NCBI RefSeq assembly: GCF_001690185.1
Contig: NZ_LZGN01000003.1
Coordinates: forward strand, 92,162-156,161
DNA: 64,000 bases
Origin: Gilliamella sp. wkB308
GTDB taxonomy: Bacteria; Pseudomonadota; Gammaproteobacteria; Enterobacterales; Orbaceae
Reading direction: 5' to 3'
This document shows positions 28,797-39,108 of the stretch, piece by piece. Under the pieces are notes generated by a model. It saw nothing but the letters and a program-made list of their open reading frames with translations, had not been told where the DNA came from and searched no databases. The translations under genes and the position numbers were made by a program. How positions within the stretch are numbered: the stretch's first letter is position 1; the number at the start of each line of letters is the position of its first letter.

Positions 28797-29567
28797 TTAT
28801 TTATTGAGTAAAATTTTATCCATTAATCTATCCGGAAGCAAACGTTTGCCAATCGCCGCTAACTGGGTTACTTTTGTTACCCTGTAACGTATTTTAGGTT
28901 TGCGATGTTCAAGGGCATGATATAAACATGGCAAAACGGCCTCGGGCGGTAAGGTAAATCGTTTAGCTATTGGTGGATTTTCAATCCGATGTGTTTTTTC
29001 TGTTTGATTCACATTTTTTGAAAAAGCCGTAGTTAATGGACCGGGTTCAATCAAACACACTTTAATATTTGTATTGGCCAATTCAAGTCTTAACACATCC
29101 GACCAAGCTTCTAAAGCATACTTACTGGCTGAATAAGCACCTCTCCCCGGTGTTGCAATAATACCAACGATTGAACTGGTTTGTATAATTCGTCCTTCAT
29201 TATGTTCAATCATGGCGGGTAAGAGTAATTGAGTTAATTGATGAACACCAAAAAAATTAGTTGAAAATTGAGATTCTAACTGCTCACGACTGATGGTATT
29301 TAATCGACCATATACACCAAATCCGGCATTATTAAATAAACCATATAACTTGTTATTGGATAATGCTAATACTTCCTTAGCGGCTTGAGTAACTGAATCA
29401 GGATTATTGAGATCAAGAATCACAGCTTCGAATCCTTGCTCAATAAGTTTTTTTTGATCCTCTTTTTTACGGCAAGAAGTAATAACACGATATCCTCGTT
29501 GTTTGAGTGCAACAGCCGAAATCAGCCCTATTCCACTTGAACAGCCCGTTATAAATATTGTGCGCAA
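28797..29567 (-). CDS. ybbO: YbbO-like short-chain dehydrogenase
   Basis: A 256-residue classical SDR enzyme. The nucleotide-binding TGCSSGIG is at residues 7-14, NNAGFGVYG near 82-90, then the catalytic Ser in IIQTSSIVG and YSASKYALEAW with Tyr and Lys (about 151-161), and the LIEPGPLTTAF loop. The Arg/Lys after the glycine motif (TSCRKKED) suggests NADP preference. E. coli YbbO reduces aldehydes; substrate here is not known. Pairing with cnoX matches E. coli. Confidence 0.88.
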   Translation of the reverse strand: MRTIFITGCSSGIGLISAVALKQRGYRVITSCRKKEDQKKLIEQGFEAVILDLNNPDSVTQAAKEVLALSNNKLYGLFNNAGFGVYGRLNTISREQLESQFSTNFFGVHQLTQLLLPAMIEHNEGRIIQTSSIVGIIATPGRGAYSASKYALEAWSDVLRLELANTNIKVCLIEPGPLTTAFSKNVNQTEKTHRIENPPIAKRFTLPPEAVLPCLYHALEHRKPKIRYRVTKVTQLAAIGKRLLPDRLMDKILLNK

Positions 29568-29666
29568 TTCTCTTCTCCCAGATAGTTGTATGTTGTCAAG
29601 TTAACACATAGCAATTATGATATCACATCTTAATTTAAGTTACTTAACGTTAGTCATGAGGATCGT

Positions 29667-30359
29667 ATGAGAATCGCTATCATTGCCGCAATGGAAGAAG
29701 AAGTTGCGATATTAAAAAGTAAAATTACCCATTATAGAGTGGAACGCCATCTAAATTGCGATTTTCATCTTGGTAAAATAGCCAATTGTGAAATTGTCCT
29801 TCTTCAATCAGGCATTGGAAAAGTCGCAGCAGCATCAGGCACCACCCTATTATTGAATAATTATCAAGTTGATGCTGTTATCAATACAGGTTCAGCAGGC
29901 GGACTATCAACAGCATTAAACATTGGCGATATCGTGGTATCGAAAAATGTATTTTATCATGATGTGGATTTGACAGCGTTTGGTTATCAACCTGGTCAAA
30001 TGTCAGGATGCCCGATTGCCTTTGATGCAAGTGAAACTTTCCAAACATTAGCCAAAGAGTGTATTAAAAAACAAGGGGTCAACGCTATTGAAGGGTCGAT
30101 CGGTAGTGGTGATGCATTTATCAACGGAAAAACCAATCTGGAACGAATTAAGCAAACATTTCCCAATGCTATCGCCGTTGAGATGGAAGCAGCTGCTATT
30201 GGTCATGTTTGTTGGTTATATCAGATACCTTTTGTGGTGGTTAGAGCAATTTCGGATAATGGTGATAGTGAATCAGCCGTTGATTTTCAATCTTTCTTAA
30301 AATTGGCTGCAACGCAATCCTCACTGATTGTCGAATCAATGCTAACACAACTTGCTTAA
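29667..30359 (+). CDS. mtnN: 5'-methylthioadenosine/S-adenosylhomocysteine nucleosidase
   Basis: Splits adenine from methylthioadenosine and S-adenosylhomocysteine, clearing SAM by-products. 230 residues, family length. Starts MRIAIIAAMEEEVAILKSKI with the catalytic Glu in MEEE. NTGSAGGL (about 73-80), GSGDAFI, VAVEMEAAAIGHVC with substrate-binding Met-Glu, and VVRAISDNGD with the catalytic Asp are all intact. GAGG lies before ATG 29667. Confidence 0.96.
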   Translation: MRIAIIAAMEEEVAILKSKITHYRVERHLNCDFHLGKIANCEIVLLQSGIGKVAAASGTTLLLNNYQVDAVINTGSAGGLSTALNIGDIVVSKNVFYHDVDLTAFGYQPGQMSGCPIAFDASETFQTLAKECIKKQGVNAIEGSIGSGDAFINGKTNLERIKQTFPNAIAVEMEAAAIGHVCWLYQIPFVVVRAISDNGDSESAVDFQSFLKLAATQSSLIVESMLTQLA

Positions 30360-30405
30360 TTGTTGTCAAATTTATACATTGATAATTGAAAAAAATGTCA
30401 TATTA

Positions 30406-30430
30406 AATGAGCAGATATGATCTGCTCATT
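30406..30430. terminator. Inverted repeat between convergent mtnN and rnd
   Basis: AATGAGCAGAT, three bases, ATCTGCTCATT: eleven-base perfect arms. On the minus strand a T-rich tract follows further on, so it may end rnd transcription; the plus side has no T run. Confidence 0.5.
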
Positions 30431-30438
30431 AGCCACAT

Positions 30439-31521
30439 TTATTGGCAATAGGGTTCAAATAAAGGTTTTCGCCAGCCTGATAAAATTTCTGGCTCCTGCC
30501 CTATTTTATCAATCTTCCACTTCACGTATTGGTTTATTAATCGTCGGGATAGTAACAAATCTGGATTAAGCCCCGTTTGTGAGGCAATCTTGACTGCTGC
30601 ATTTTTTAATTGGTCTGAGATCACTTTATAATCAGGGTAGCTGTTTACTCTGCGTATTGCTGGAATGTCTGGAATCGGTTCAGACAAAATATTCAGAATC
30701 TGCTGACCATATAACCGAATCTCTTTTCCATGTAATCCTAATTTATCGAGTTCAGACAAGGATGACGGTGAATAACGGGCTATTTTCCATAATATATCTT
30801 CTTTGACCACAAAGTTTACAGCAATATCTTGTTGCTTAGCTAATTGATAGCGCCAACTCGCTAATTTATATAACTGCCCTAAACTCTTACCTTTCAATTG
30901 CCAGCTATTTTTAATATTCAGATAAGCATCATCCGGATTGATCACCTCACATTTGCGACCAATAACCATTTGACACTCTTGATAAGCGGCAGCTAAATAA
31001 TGGTTGCTGGTTAATTGTGATTTGAGTTTTTGCATTAACGGAAACAGATATATCACATCATTAATCGCATATTGACACTGTTTGTCTGTCAATGGTCGTT
31101 TCAACCAATCTGTACGGGTTTCACTTTTATCAAGATCAATATTAAGATATTTTTTAACTAAACTAGCATAACCACTGCTTAATGGATTATCTAAAAAAGA
31201 AGCAAGAATTTGACTATCAATGATTGGCGTTGGGACACAATCAAAATGATGCATAAATACTTCAATATCTTCACTGCAAGAATGAAAATATTTTTCAATG
31301 GCATCATTTCGAAAAATGTCGATTAAACATTGCCAATCTGTGATTGCAATAGGATCGATCAAGGCTGCAAATTCACCATCAAATACCTGAAGTAAGCCTA
31401 AATGAGGATAAAAAGTTCGAGTTCGAACAAATTCAGTATCCAATGCAATAGCTGCACTATTTTTAATTTTTGAACAAAAATTAGCGAGTTGTTCATTATT
31501 TATAATAAATTGATAAGTCAA
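30439..31521 (-). CDS. rnd: Ribonuclease D
   Basis: A 3'-5' exoribonuclease that trims tRNA and other stable RNA precursors. 360 residues. DEDD exonuclease motifs: AIALDTEFVRTRTFYP (about 24-39), FHSCSEDIEVFMHHF (about 80-94) and CQYAINDVIYLFPLMQKL (about 148-165, DEDDy). HRDC-type helical domains fill the rest (LYKLASWRYQLAKQQDIA). It ends 10 bases after the metallophosphoesterase stop on the same strand, suggesting one operon. Confidence 0.95.
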   Translation of the reverse strand: MTYQFIINNEQLANFCSKIKNSAAIALDTEFVRTRTFYPHLGLLQVFDGEFAALIDPIAITDWQCLIDIFRNDAIEKYFHSCSEDIEVFMHHFDCVPTPIIDSQILASFLDNPLSSGYASLVKKYLNIDLDKSETRTDWLKRPLTDKQCQYAINDVIYLFPLMQKLKSQLTSNHYLAAAYQECQMVIGRKCEVINPDDAYLNIKNSWQLKGKSLGQLYKLASWRYQLAKQQDIAVNFVVKEDILWKIARYSPSSLSELDKLGLHGKEIRLYGQQILNILSEPIPDIPAIRRVNSYPDYKVISDQLKNAAVKIASQTGLNPDLLLSRRLINQYVKWKIDKIGQEPEILSGWRKPLFEPYCQ

Positions 31522-31531
31522 TATTAATTAC

Positions 31532-32674
31532 CTATTCTAAAGAATGATTTGATTTTTCTTTGTTATTATCAAACGTCACATCAATGACAACAATTTCTGA
31601 ACGTGTCATTAAGCGTAAAGGTATACTTCCAAAGCCATAACCGCTACTTACAATACTGGTAAATTGTTTTTCTGAATCATGATATATCCCATCAGCATTT
31701 TTATAAATAACAGATAACAAAAAATTGATTGGAAAAAGTTGTCCACCATGCGTGTGTCCTGAAATCATCAAATCAACCCCAGCGTTGGCTGTTTCATCAA
31801 GATGTTTGGGTTGATGATCTAATAAAATGATGGGTGTAGACGTATCGGCAAACATCATTAAATCAGCTAGTTCTGCTCGTTTTAAATCATACTTACTCGA
31901 TGAAAAATCTTCTCGACCAATTAACGTGATATTCAAATCACTAAGGTACACAATATCATCTCGTAAAACGCGCATATTGGCAGCTTTAAACGCATCAACA
32001 ATATCCTCACCATGAGGATGCTCTTTATTAATGGCTAGATATTCATGATTACCAAAAATAATATAGGTACCATATTTCGATTTCAATTGTGAAAATTGTT
32101 TATTAAAGTCAGTTTCTGTAAATGATTTTAATTGTTTATCTAGCGTATCACCCGTGATGACGATTAAATCGGCATTAAGTTTGTTAACTTCATCAATCAT
32201 TTGCTTAATAAATTTACGTTGAGTTAACCCATTAAGATGAATATCACTCAATTGAACAATACGTAAATGATCAACATTAGCCTGTTTATTAATCGTAACT
32301 TGATAATTCACTATTTTAGAATTAGTCGCCATTTGATGACCAAATATAAACAGTACAATTACGCAACCGACATAAACATAACTTACCCAAAAATCGGGTT
32401 TAAATCTTTTTCTACTTATTAAGTGAATAAAGTCAAATAGCAATGTTGCATAAACAAAACAGATAGCTAAACTGAATAAGATACCAAAAAAGGCCGGAAA
32501 ATTATTCAATACTTTTGACAGGATAAATGTGATAGCAATGGTTGCTAATGCTAACCAATAAGCCAATTTCAAATAACCATTTAAATGAAAATCTAGCCAA
32601 AACAACCACCGTTTACCTAAGTAAATAATGACTAAAATACTCATCAAACTTATAAAAAGAATAACAAAATTCAT
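31532..32674 (-). CDS. Membrane-anchored metallophosphoesterase
   Basis: A 380-residue protein. Residues 1-125 hold four or five hydrophobic segments. The calcineurin-like phosphoesterase domain follows, with QLSDIHLNG (about 138-146), VITGDTLD, IIFGNHEYLA, LLDHQPKH and ISGHTHGGQLFP. The metal-binding Asp/His/Asn set is complete. The membrane-plus-phosphoesterase plan is like E. coli YaeI and other lipid-pyrophosphatase-type enzymes, but the substrate is not evident. It precedes rnd in a likely operon and is divergent from cmoA, 80 bases away. Confidence 0.85.
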   Translation of the reverse strand: MNFVILFISLMSILVIIYLGKRWLFWLDFHLNGYLKLAYWLALATIAITFILSKVLNNFPAFFGILFSLAICFVYATLLFDFIHLISRKRFKPDFWVSYVYVGCVIVLFIFGHQMATNSKIVNYQVTINKQANVDHLRIVQLSDIHLNGLTQRKFIKQMIDEVNKLNADLIVITGDTLDKQLKSFTETDFNKQFSQLKSKYGTYIIFGNHEYLAINKEHPHGEDIVDAFKAANMRVLRDDIVYLSDLNITLIGREDFSSSKYDLKRAELADLMMFADTSTPIILLDHQPKHLDETANAGVDLMISGHTHGGQLFPINFLLSVIYKNADGIYHDSEKQFTSIVSSGYGFGSIPLRLMTRSEIVVIDVTFDNNKEKSNHSLE

Positions 32675-32697
32675 AATGCTTCAAACAAATTAACTGA

Positions 32698-33486
<789 letters not shown>

Positions 33487-33552
33487 CTGTTATTTAGGAT
33501 AGTTATTAATCCATATATCAGTCAAAAATCAAATTAATAAGGACACAAAAGA

Positions 33553-34521
33553 ATGATCGATTTTGGTGATTTTTACCAGATTATCGCAAAAAATAGGCTC
33601 AGTAGCTGGCTTGAAGTCTTACCGGCACAATTAGCCAACTGGCAAAAACAAAACTTAGATAGCCGTTTTACTCAATGGCTAAATAGTATTAAACACTTAC
33701 CTGTTATAACGCCCTATCATATAGATTTATTGCATGGTGTCAGCGTAAAAACGCAAATACCTCTTTCAACTGGGGAACAGCAACGTATTACTCAGCTATT
33801 AAAGAACATGATGCCCTGGCGTAAAGGACCATTTCATTTTTATGGTATAGATATCGATACTGAATGGCGTTCTGATTGGAAATGGGAACGCCTTATTCAT
33901 CATATTGACAATTTAGAAGGTAAACTTGTTTTAGATGTTGGTTGTAATAGTGGGTATCACTTATGGCGAATGATTGGCGCTGGGGCTAAACTTGCTGTAG
34001 GCATCGATCCTATGGCTCTTTATTTATGTCAATTTGAAGCCGTCAGAAAATTATTAGGCAATGATAAGCGAGCACATTTATTACCGCTTGGTATTGAAGA
34101 GCTACCAAAGCTTAATGCTTTTGATACGGTATTTTCAATGGGTGTGTTATATCATCGCCGTTCGCCACTTGATCATCTTTACCAATTAAAAGATCAGCTT
34201 GTTGATGGCGGGCAATTAATATTAGAAACACTCGTTATTGAAGGTGACTTACATCAAGCACTTATGCCAGGTGAACGTTATGCACAGATGCGCAATGTTT
34301 ACTTTATTCCATCGGTACCTACCATGATAAATTGGCTACAAAAATGCGGTTTTAAAGATGTCAAAATGGTAGATATTTCACAAACCAGTTTAGAAGAACA
34401 ACGTAAAACCGATTGGATGACGTCTGATTCACTTGCTGATTTTCTCGATCCAAATGATCTAAGTAAAACCATTGAGGGTTATCCTGCCCCAATGCGAGCG
34501 GTATTTATTGCACAAAAATAG
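33553..34521 (+). CDS. cmoB: tRNA U34 carboxymethyltransferase CmoB
   Basis: Transfers the carboxymethyl group of carboxy-SAM to 5-hydroxyuridine at tRNA position 34, making cmo5U. 322 residues, the standard length. [23 protein letters not shown] (about 94-116) is a CmoB signature. [17 protein letters not shown] is the cofactor loop. Then [14 protein letters not shown] and [13 protein letters not shown]. Operon with cmoA; AAGGACAC RBS before ATG 33553. Confidence 0.97.
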   Translation: MIDFGDFYQIIAKNRLSSWLEVLPAQLANWQKQNLDSRFTQWLNSIKHLPVITPYHIDLLHGVSVKTQIPLSTGEQQRITQLLKNMMPWRKGPFHFYGIDIDTEWRSDWKWERLIHHIDNLEGKLVLDVGCNSGYHLWRMIGAGAKLAVGIDPMALYLCQFEAVRKLLGNDKRAHLLPLGIEELPKLNAFDTVFSMGVLYHRRSPLDHLYQLKDQLVDGGQLILETLVIEGDLHQALMPGERYAQMRNVYFIPSVPTMINWLQKCGFKDVKMVDISQTSLEEQRKTDWMTSDSLADFLDPNDLSKTIEGYPAPMRAVFIAQK

Positions 34522-34635
34522 CTTTTTACATTAGTGACAAATTTATTTAAATTGTAATAAACAATCATATCTAAATACTGTTTTATCTTATGCTAAAGCA
34601 AACACAGCTAAGATAAAAAACAACAAGTAATAAAC

Positions 34636-34662
34636 AAAAAACGGGCTTAATGCCCGTTTTTT
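34636..34662. terminator. Bidirectional terminator between cmoB and the AEC transporter
   Basis: AAAAAACGGGC, five-base loop, GCCCGTTTTTT. A and T runs flank a six-pair GC-rich stem, so it serves both convergent genes. Confidence 0.9.
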
Positions 34663-34690
34663 ATATCCATTTTTCGCTTAAACAAATTGT

Positions 34691-35674
34691 TTATTGCACG
34701 CCCGGTACCGTAAAATGCATAATTAATAGTAACGTTGGTAAAATAAAGATGGATAAAATTGTTGAAGCAAAAAAGATACTTGAAGCTTGTTCTTGCTCAA
34801 CATTCCAATTATAAGCCAAAATAACGGCTGTTGATGCTGTTGGCATCGCTAACAAGAATACTAACTCTTCCGCTTCCATACCCGTAATACCAAAAAGGTT
34901 TACCGCAATTAAAGCCACTACAGGTGTAAAGAAGCTTTTTAAAATCACATTGACAATCAACGGTTTTGAAAAATTCAATTTAACACCATAAATACCTACC
35001 CCAACGGCAATTAACGAAATAAAGTTACAAGCATTTGACATGATATCAAAGGTATTAAAGACAAAATGTGGTAACCATTTTGTTCCATCTGTAACACTAA
35101 CAATTAAGCCCAGAATAACCGCTAAAAACATTGGTTTCATTAACGAGTTTTTCACTGCGCTAAATACCATGTTGCCCGTTACTTTTCCGCCTGATATTTT
35201 CGTATCACACAATTCCAATAAGAAAATCGTCATTGGTATCAATGATAACGCCACCACAAAATTCGCTACAGCAACTGAAATGGTTGACGACGCACCTAAC
35301 ATCAATGTTAAAAATGGTACGCCCATTCCCCCCATATTGGGGAAACAACATAACATCGCATTCATCGCTGTTGATTTTAAATCTTTATGTAAAATGTATT
35401 TATTGGTTAAAAAACAAATTATCCATAAAAATGACATTGTACAGAAGAATGCAATCATCCAAATGCCGTTGAATATTTCAGACGGCTTAGCATGTGATGT
35501 ATGCACAAAAAGCAATGCCGGAAATACAAAGTTTGACACTAAACCGGATAATAACTTCTTGGAGTCTTTGGTAAAAATATTCTTATGAACACATAACCAA
35601 CCAAGAAAAATTAATAAAAACACCGGAAGACAAGAACTAACAACTTGCCCTACTGCAGACCAAATTAGATTCAT
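34691..35674 (-). CDS. AEC-family transporter (auxin efflux carrier type), copy 1
   Basis: A 327-residue inner-membrane protein with about ten hydrophobic segments in two halves. Bacterial members such as MleP and MdcF carry malate, malonate or other organic acids. Visible features are VFLLIFLGWLCVHKNIFT at the N-terminus, the inter-half VVSVTDG region, and FLLAMPTASTAVILAYNWN near the C-terminus, with the conserved polar turn. A second, distinct AEC gene is at 49258. Nearly 1 kb of non-coding sequence lies upstream, with an FNR-like box 362 bases from the start, so anaerobic control is possible. Substrate not determinable. Confidence 0.85.
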   Translation of the reverse strand: MNLIWSAVGQVVSSCLPVFLLIFLGWLCVHKNIFTKDSKKLLSGLVSNFVFPALLFVHTSHAKPSEIFNGIWMIAFFCTMSFLWIICFLTNKYILHKDLKSTAMNAMLCCFPNMGGMGVPFLTLMLGASSTISVAVANFVVALSLIPMTIFLLELCDTKISGGKVTGNMVFSAVKNSLMKPMFLAVILGLIVSVTDGTKWLPHFVFNTFDIMSNACNFISLIAVGVGIYGVKLNFSKPLIVNVILKSFFTPVVALIAVNLFGITGMEAEELVFLLAMPTASTAVILAYNWNVEQEQASSIFFASTILSIFILPTLLLIMHFTVPGVQ

Positions 35675-36584
35675 TTTTTTTAAAACTCCTAAAATAATAT
35701 TACTTAAAATACATATTCGGTAATTGGTCGGTAACTTTGGATTAGAATTTATATTTATAGACCGAGCTAAAATAAGTAGGTAATAAAACTGAACATGACC
35801 CAGTTATAATAAAACTAGCGCCAAACCTTTTTTTCAGTTTTTTAAAAACTTGATATAACTAAATGTTGTTTTACGCACTTTGTGGTTTTGAAAAATATTT
35901 TTAATACGACAACCCTTGCTATATTTAAATGTCAAATAACATAACTTGGAAAATATTATATCTGATTCTTTTCGCCCTTGTGTCGAGCTGGTAATGCTGA
36001 CTGTCTAAAAAAACAAAAAATCGCAACAAATATTATTGATGTATATCAATATTGATATTTTATTCTTATAAAAAACAAAAGATGAGAAAATAAAAAAAAC
36101 GAGCGTTAAATTAGAGTAAAAATCAAAATTAAGCTAAAACAAGCTAATTAGCATTTTTTATCATCGATAACCAATCAAAATTGCATCAGGCTTAGTTAGG
36201 TTAACAATTTGACTTTTTGTATTATTTCGATAAGTCACACTCAAACTTTACCTTTAGTCACTTATATAAGGGCTGTGAACAAAAATACAAGGTATAGTGA
36301 ATTATGTCGTAAATTAATTAATAAATAATCACTATAATGTAAACTATTTAAGTGTTTTTGTAAAATGCCGTAATGTAATTTAAATCAATTATTATGATAG
36401 CTTGCGATTTTGTTCGCTATTTTTACAACAATGCAAATTCAATCCTGCCGTTATTTCAACTATTATTGATTCAGATCGTCATACTTACTGGCTCGTTAAA
36501 ATATGCTTATCATCCATTACACATGGTCATTTTTTGTCACATTGCTATTTTTTTACAGTGTTTTTCATTGAATCAAGAATTTTA
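35675..36584. other. Long AT-rich spacer between the AEC transporter and umuDC
   Basis: About 900 bases with no convincing gene on either strand. The only recognisable element is the FNR-like box at 36036. A frame opening at 36394 continues in phase into umuD, but its first 93 codons are hydrophobic noise and precede the LexA box. Confidence 0.6.
36036..36049. promoter_or_regulatory. FNR-like box
   Basis: TTGATGTATATCAA fits the FNR consensus TTGAT-N4-ATCAA exactly. It lies 362 bases upstream of the minus-strand AEC transporter and 637 bases upstream of the umuD start, so the target is uncertain. In sequence this AT-rich a chance match is possible. Confidence 0.45.
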
Positions 36585-36604
36585 TACTGTATATTTATAC
36601 ACTA
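36585..36604 (+). promoter_or_regulatory. LexA operator (SOS box) of umuDC
   Basis: TACTGTATATTTATACACTA matches the LexA box TACTGTATATATATACAGTA at most positions. The left CTGT half is perfect; the right half reads ACAC rather than ACAG. It lies 69 bases before the umuD start, the expected location for SOS repression. Confidence 0.8.
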
Positions 36605-36672
36605 TTCGTTTTTTATCACGAATACTACTACATAGTATAAATTTTACCTGTATATTTTTAGGAGAAACGTTC

Positions 36673-37119
36673 TTGAGTAAATCCTGCATTGTGCTAGGAA
36701 CCGTTGATAGCACTATCAAAAATTACTTACCTTTGGTTGATACCCCTGTCAGGGCAGGCTTTCCATCGCCTGCTGATGATTATTTAGAAACCAAACTGGA
36801 CTTAACCGATCACTTAGTTAAACACCCGAGTGCTACTTATTATATTAAAGCACAGGGGGAATCAATGATTAACTATGGTATTTTTAGTGGTGATCTTTTA
36901 GTGGTAGATCGTTCATTAGCACCCCAAATAGAAGATATTGTCGTTGCTGCTGTTGACGGTGAACTAACATGTAAGTGCCTGGGACTTATTAATGGGCAAC
37001 ATTACCTATTATCGGGCAATGAACTTTATCCCCCTATTTCATTAGCAGGTAAAGAAGTCCATATTTGGGGCGTTGTTATACACACTATTCATTCTTTACG
37101 AAAACGTGGACATGCATGA
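36673..37119 (+). CDS. umuD: UmuD, self-cleaving subunit of DNA polymerase V
   Basis: SOS mutagenesis protein, 148 residues from TTG 36673 (GGAG eight bases upstream). A longer in-frame reading from 36394 is rejected because it runs through the LexA box. The RecA-stimulated cleavage site is AGFPSPADDY (about residues 27-36, Ala-Gly). The Ser of the Ser-Lys dyad is in GESMINYG, and the Lys in GELTCKCL. LLVVDRSLAPQ and VWGVVIH-type C-terminal strands match UmuD/LexA peptidase folds. The stop overlaps the umuC ATG by ATGA. Confidence 0.93.
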   Translation: MSKSCIVLGTVDSTIKNYLPLVDTPVRAGFPSPADDYLETKLDLTDHLVKHPSATYYIKAQGESMINYGIFSGDLLVVDRSLAPQIEDIVVAAVDGELTCKCLGLINGQHYLLSGNELYPPISLAGKEVHIWGVVIHTIHSLRKRGHA

Positions 37120-38381
37120 TTGGGCTGATTGATTGTAATAACTTTTATGCTTCGTGTGAGCGTGTTTTTAACCCTAAATTAGAAGGAAAACCAATTGGCA
37201 TTTTATCCAATAATGATGGATGTGTCATCGCTCGTTCCAATGAACTTAAACCTTTAGTACCAATGGGTATGCCTGCCTACCAAATTGAGGCTAACATTCG
37301 AAAACAAATTACATTATTAAGTTCTAACTATGAACTTTATGGCGATATGAGCCAACGTGTTTTTGATACTGTCAGCCATTATACTGCCGATATTGAACCC
37401 TACTCTATTGACGAAGCTTTTATTAAACTAGTAGGATTTAACGATGTTACAACCCATTGTCAACATTTAAGGGCAATAGTAAAACGTGATACTGGGATTC
37501 CGGTAAGTATTGGCATTGCATCAACCCACACGTTAGCGAAGTTGGCAAACCACATTGCAAAAAAGCAGCCTATTTATCAAGGGGTCTATTGCCTTCCTAA
37601 CGATTCAGCCTTACTTGATCAGATTTTAAAATCATTTCCTGTTGATGAAATTTGGGGCGTTGGCAGACGCATAGCCAAAAGATTACAAACATTAGGCATT
37701 CATACTGCATGGGATCTGCGTCAGGCAAATTTAAAACAAATTAGACAACAATTTTCAGTCGTGCTTGAACGTACCATATTAGAGTTGCAAGGTATTAACG
37801 CTATTGAATTAGATGACATTGCTACACCTAAGAAAAACATTATGACATCACGTAGTTTTGGGCAGTTAACAGGTGAATTATTCGACTTGCAAGAGGCCAT
37901 TCGTATTCATGCCAGTCGAGGCGCTGAAAAACTAAGACAACAAAAATCGATTGCTAATGCTGTACTTGTTTTTTTGAAAACAAATCAGTTTCGTCAAGAC
38001 TTAATTCAATACAATCCGTCGATTGTCGTACCGCTACTATCACCTACTGATGATACAAGAGTAATTATTCATGCGGCACAACAGGGGCTAACAGCAATTT
38101 ATAAAAAAGGATTTTTATTTATGAAGTCAGGTGTTATGTTACTCGATTTAAAAGCCAAAGATAGCTTCTGCCAATCTGACTTATTTGCTTTAAATAATCT
38201 GCCAGTCTTACAGCAAAAAAATGATAACTTAATGAAAACAATCGATACCATTAATCAAAAAATGGGAAAAAATACCATTCAATTAGGCGGAAGTAGAAAA
38301 ACCGCACCTTGGCAGATCAAACGAGAACGGCTTAGCCAACGTTACACAACACGTTGGGATGAATTACCATTAGTTAAATGA
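37116..38381 (+). CDS. umuC: UmuC, catalytic subunit of DNA polymerase V
   Basis: Y-family translesion polymerase, 421 residues from ATG 37116, which overlaps the umuD stop; E. coli UmuC is 422. Seen: MIGLIDCNNFYASCERVFNPKL with the first catalytic Asp, NNDGCVIARSNE, and the active-site YSIDEAFIKL near residue 100. VSIGIASTHTLAKLANHIAKK, the helix-hairpin-helix in VDEIWGVGRRIAKRLQTLGI, and the little-finger domain follow. Coupled to umuD and under the LexA box at 36585. Confidence 0.97.
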   Translation: MIGLIDCNNFYASCERVFNPKLEGKPIGILSNNDGCVIARSNELKPLVPMGMPAYQIEANIRKQITLLSSNYELYGDMSQRVFDTVSHYTADIEPYSIDEAFIKLVGFNDVTTHCQHLRAIVKRDTGIPVSIGIASTHTLAKLANHIAKKQPIYQGVYCLPNDSALLDQILKSFPVDEIWGVGRRIAKRLQTLGIHTAWDLRQANLKQIRQQFSVVLERTILELQGINAIELDDIATPKKNIMTSRSFGQLTGELFDLQEAIRIHASRGAEKLRQQKSIANAVLVFLKTNQFRQDLIQYNPSIVVPLLSPTDDTRVIIHAAQQGLTAIYKKGFLFMKSGVMLLDLKAKDSFCQSDLFALNNLPVLQQKNDNLMKTIDTINQKMGKNTIQLGGSRKTAPWQIKRERLSQRYTTRWDELPLVK

Positions 38382-38944
38382 TAATTAGCAATAAAAATAA
38401 CCAATCATTATTATAACGGAGAATAATGTTGTAAATTTTTGCATTTCCAACAGAAAAATCTAAATTACGTTTTTTTATCGTAATAAACGTTAAGATAAAT
38501 AACGATTGGGCATATAAAAATAGTCATAACATGCAAATTTGATTCTTTACGCATAAAATTTATTTTACAAAAAGTTAACGTTTTGATTAAAATGTGTTAA
38601 CTTTATTGAGTTGTTAGCGTGTATTAAATGCAGACTAACAGTTCAAAAATAAGTCAAATAAGAAGAATATACAGTGCTAAAGTATGTCTTCAAAATGCTT
38701 ATCCAGAAATAACAAAGATCGAAAAAACAGTTTTAAGCAAAATAAATATCTTTATTTTGAGTAATTAAAATACGTTAAATATATATACATTTTCACATAG
38801 ATTATGTTTGATAGGTTATGGCATCGCTTATAAAAAATTGTGTATTAATTTTTTAGTGACAAAACTTTATAAGTAAATTTCCATTAAAGGCCACAACTTT
38901 TTGGACATTGGCTTACATTTTTCCATAACCAACTGGAGTACTAA
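38382..38944. other. AT-rich spacer after umuC
   Basis: About 560 bases with no gene. It contains a spaced inverted repeat, AAAGTTAAC (38571-38579) and GTTAACTTT (38596-38604), 16 bases apart. This could be an operator or weak hairpin; no T tract follows. Nothing else stands out. Confidence 0.5.
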
Positions 38945-39108
38945 ATGTGTAAAAAATTTTTGTGGTCTTATTTATTGTTTGCTTATACGTTAATCGTTTC
39001 AGTGTATGAAGCATAAATTTTATAACAGAACGATATACTGAACAACGTCATCATGTTTTTCATCATCACGATAAAAAATACACGAAAGTAATGGGGCAAT
39101 TTGGATGA
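38945..39108 (+). pseudogene. Small TM/His-rich gene broken by a frameshift, upstream of the AraC regulator
   Basis: ATG 38945 has GGAG seven bases upstream and opens a 23-codon frame with an N-terminal hydrophobic helix (KKFLWSYLLFAYTLIVSVYE), ending at TAA 39014. In another frame, 39010-39108 is open and encodes a His-rich segment (RHHVFHHHDKKYTK). Its TGA overlaps the AraC gene's ATG as ATGA. One base change near 39010 would join them into a protein of about 54 residues coupled to the regulator. It may be a true pseudogene, a frameshifted functional gene, or two unrelated frames. Confidence 0.4.

Noticed and set aside
35040..35588. 182-codon plus-strand frame
   Set aside because: Shadow of the AEC transporter on the opposite strand, which has clear family features and ten membrane segments.
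36394..36672. N-terminal extension of umuD giving a 241-residue product
   Set aside because: It runs through the LexA box, looks like hydrophobic noise, and a TTG with GGAG at 36673 gives a normal UmuD length.
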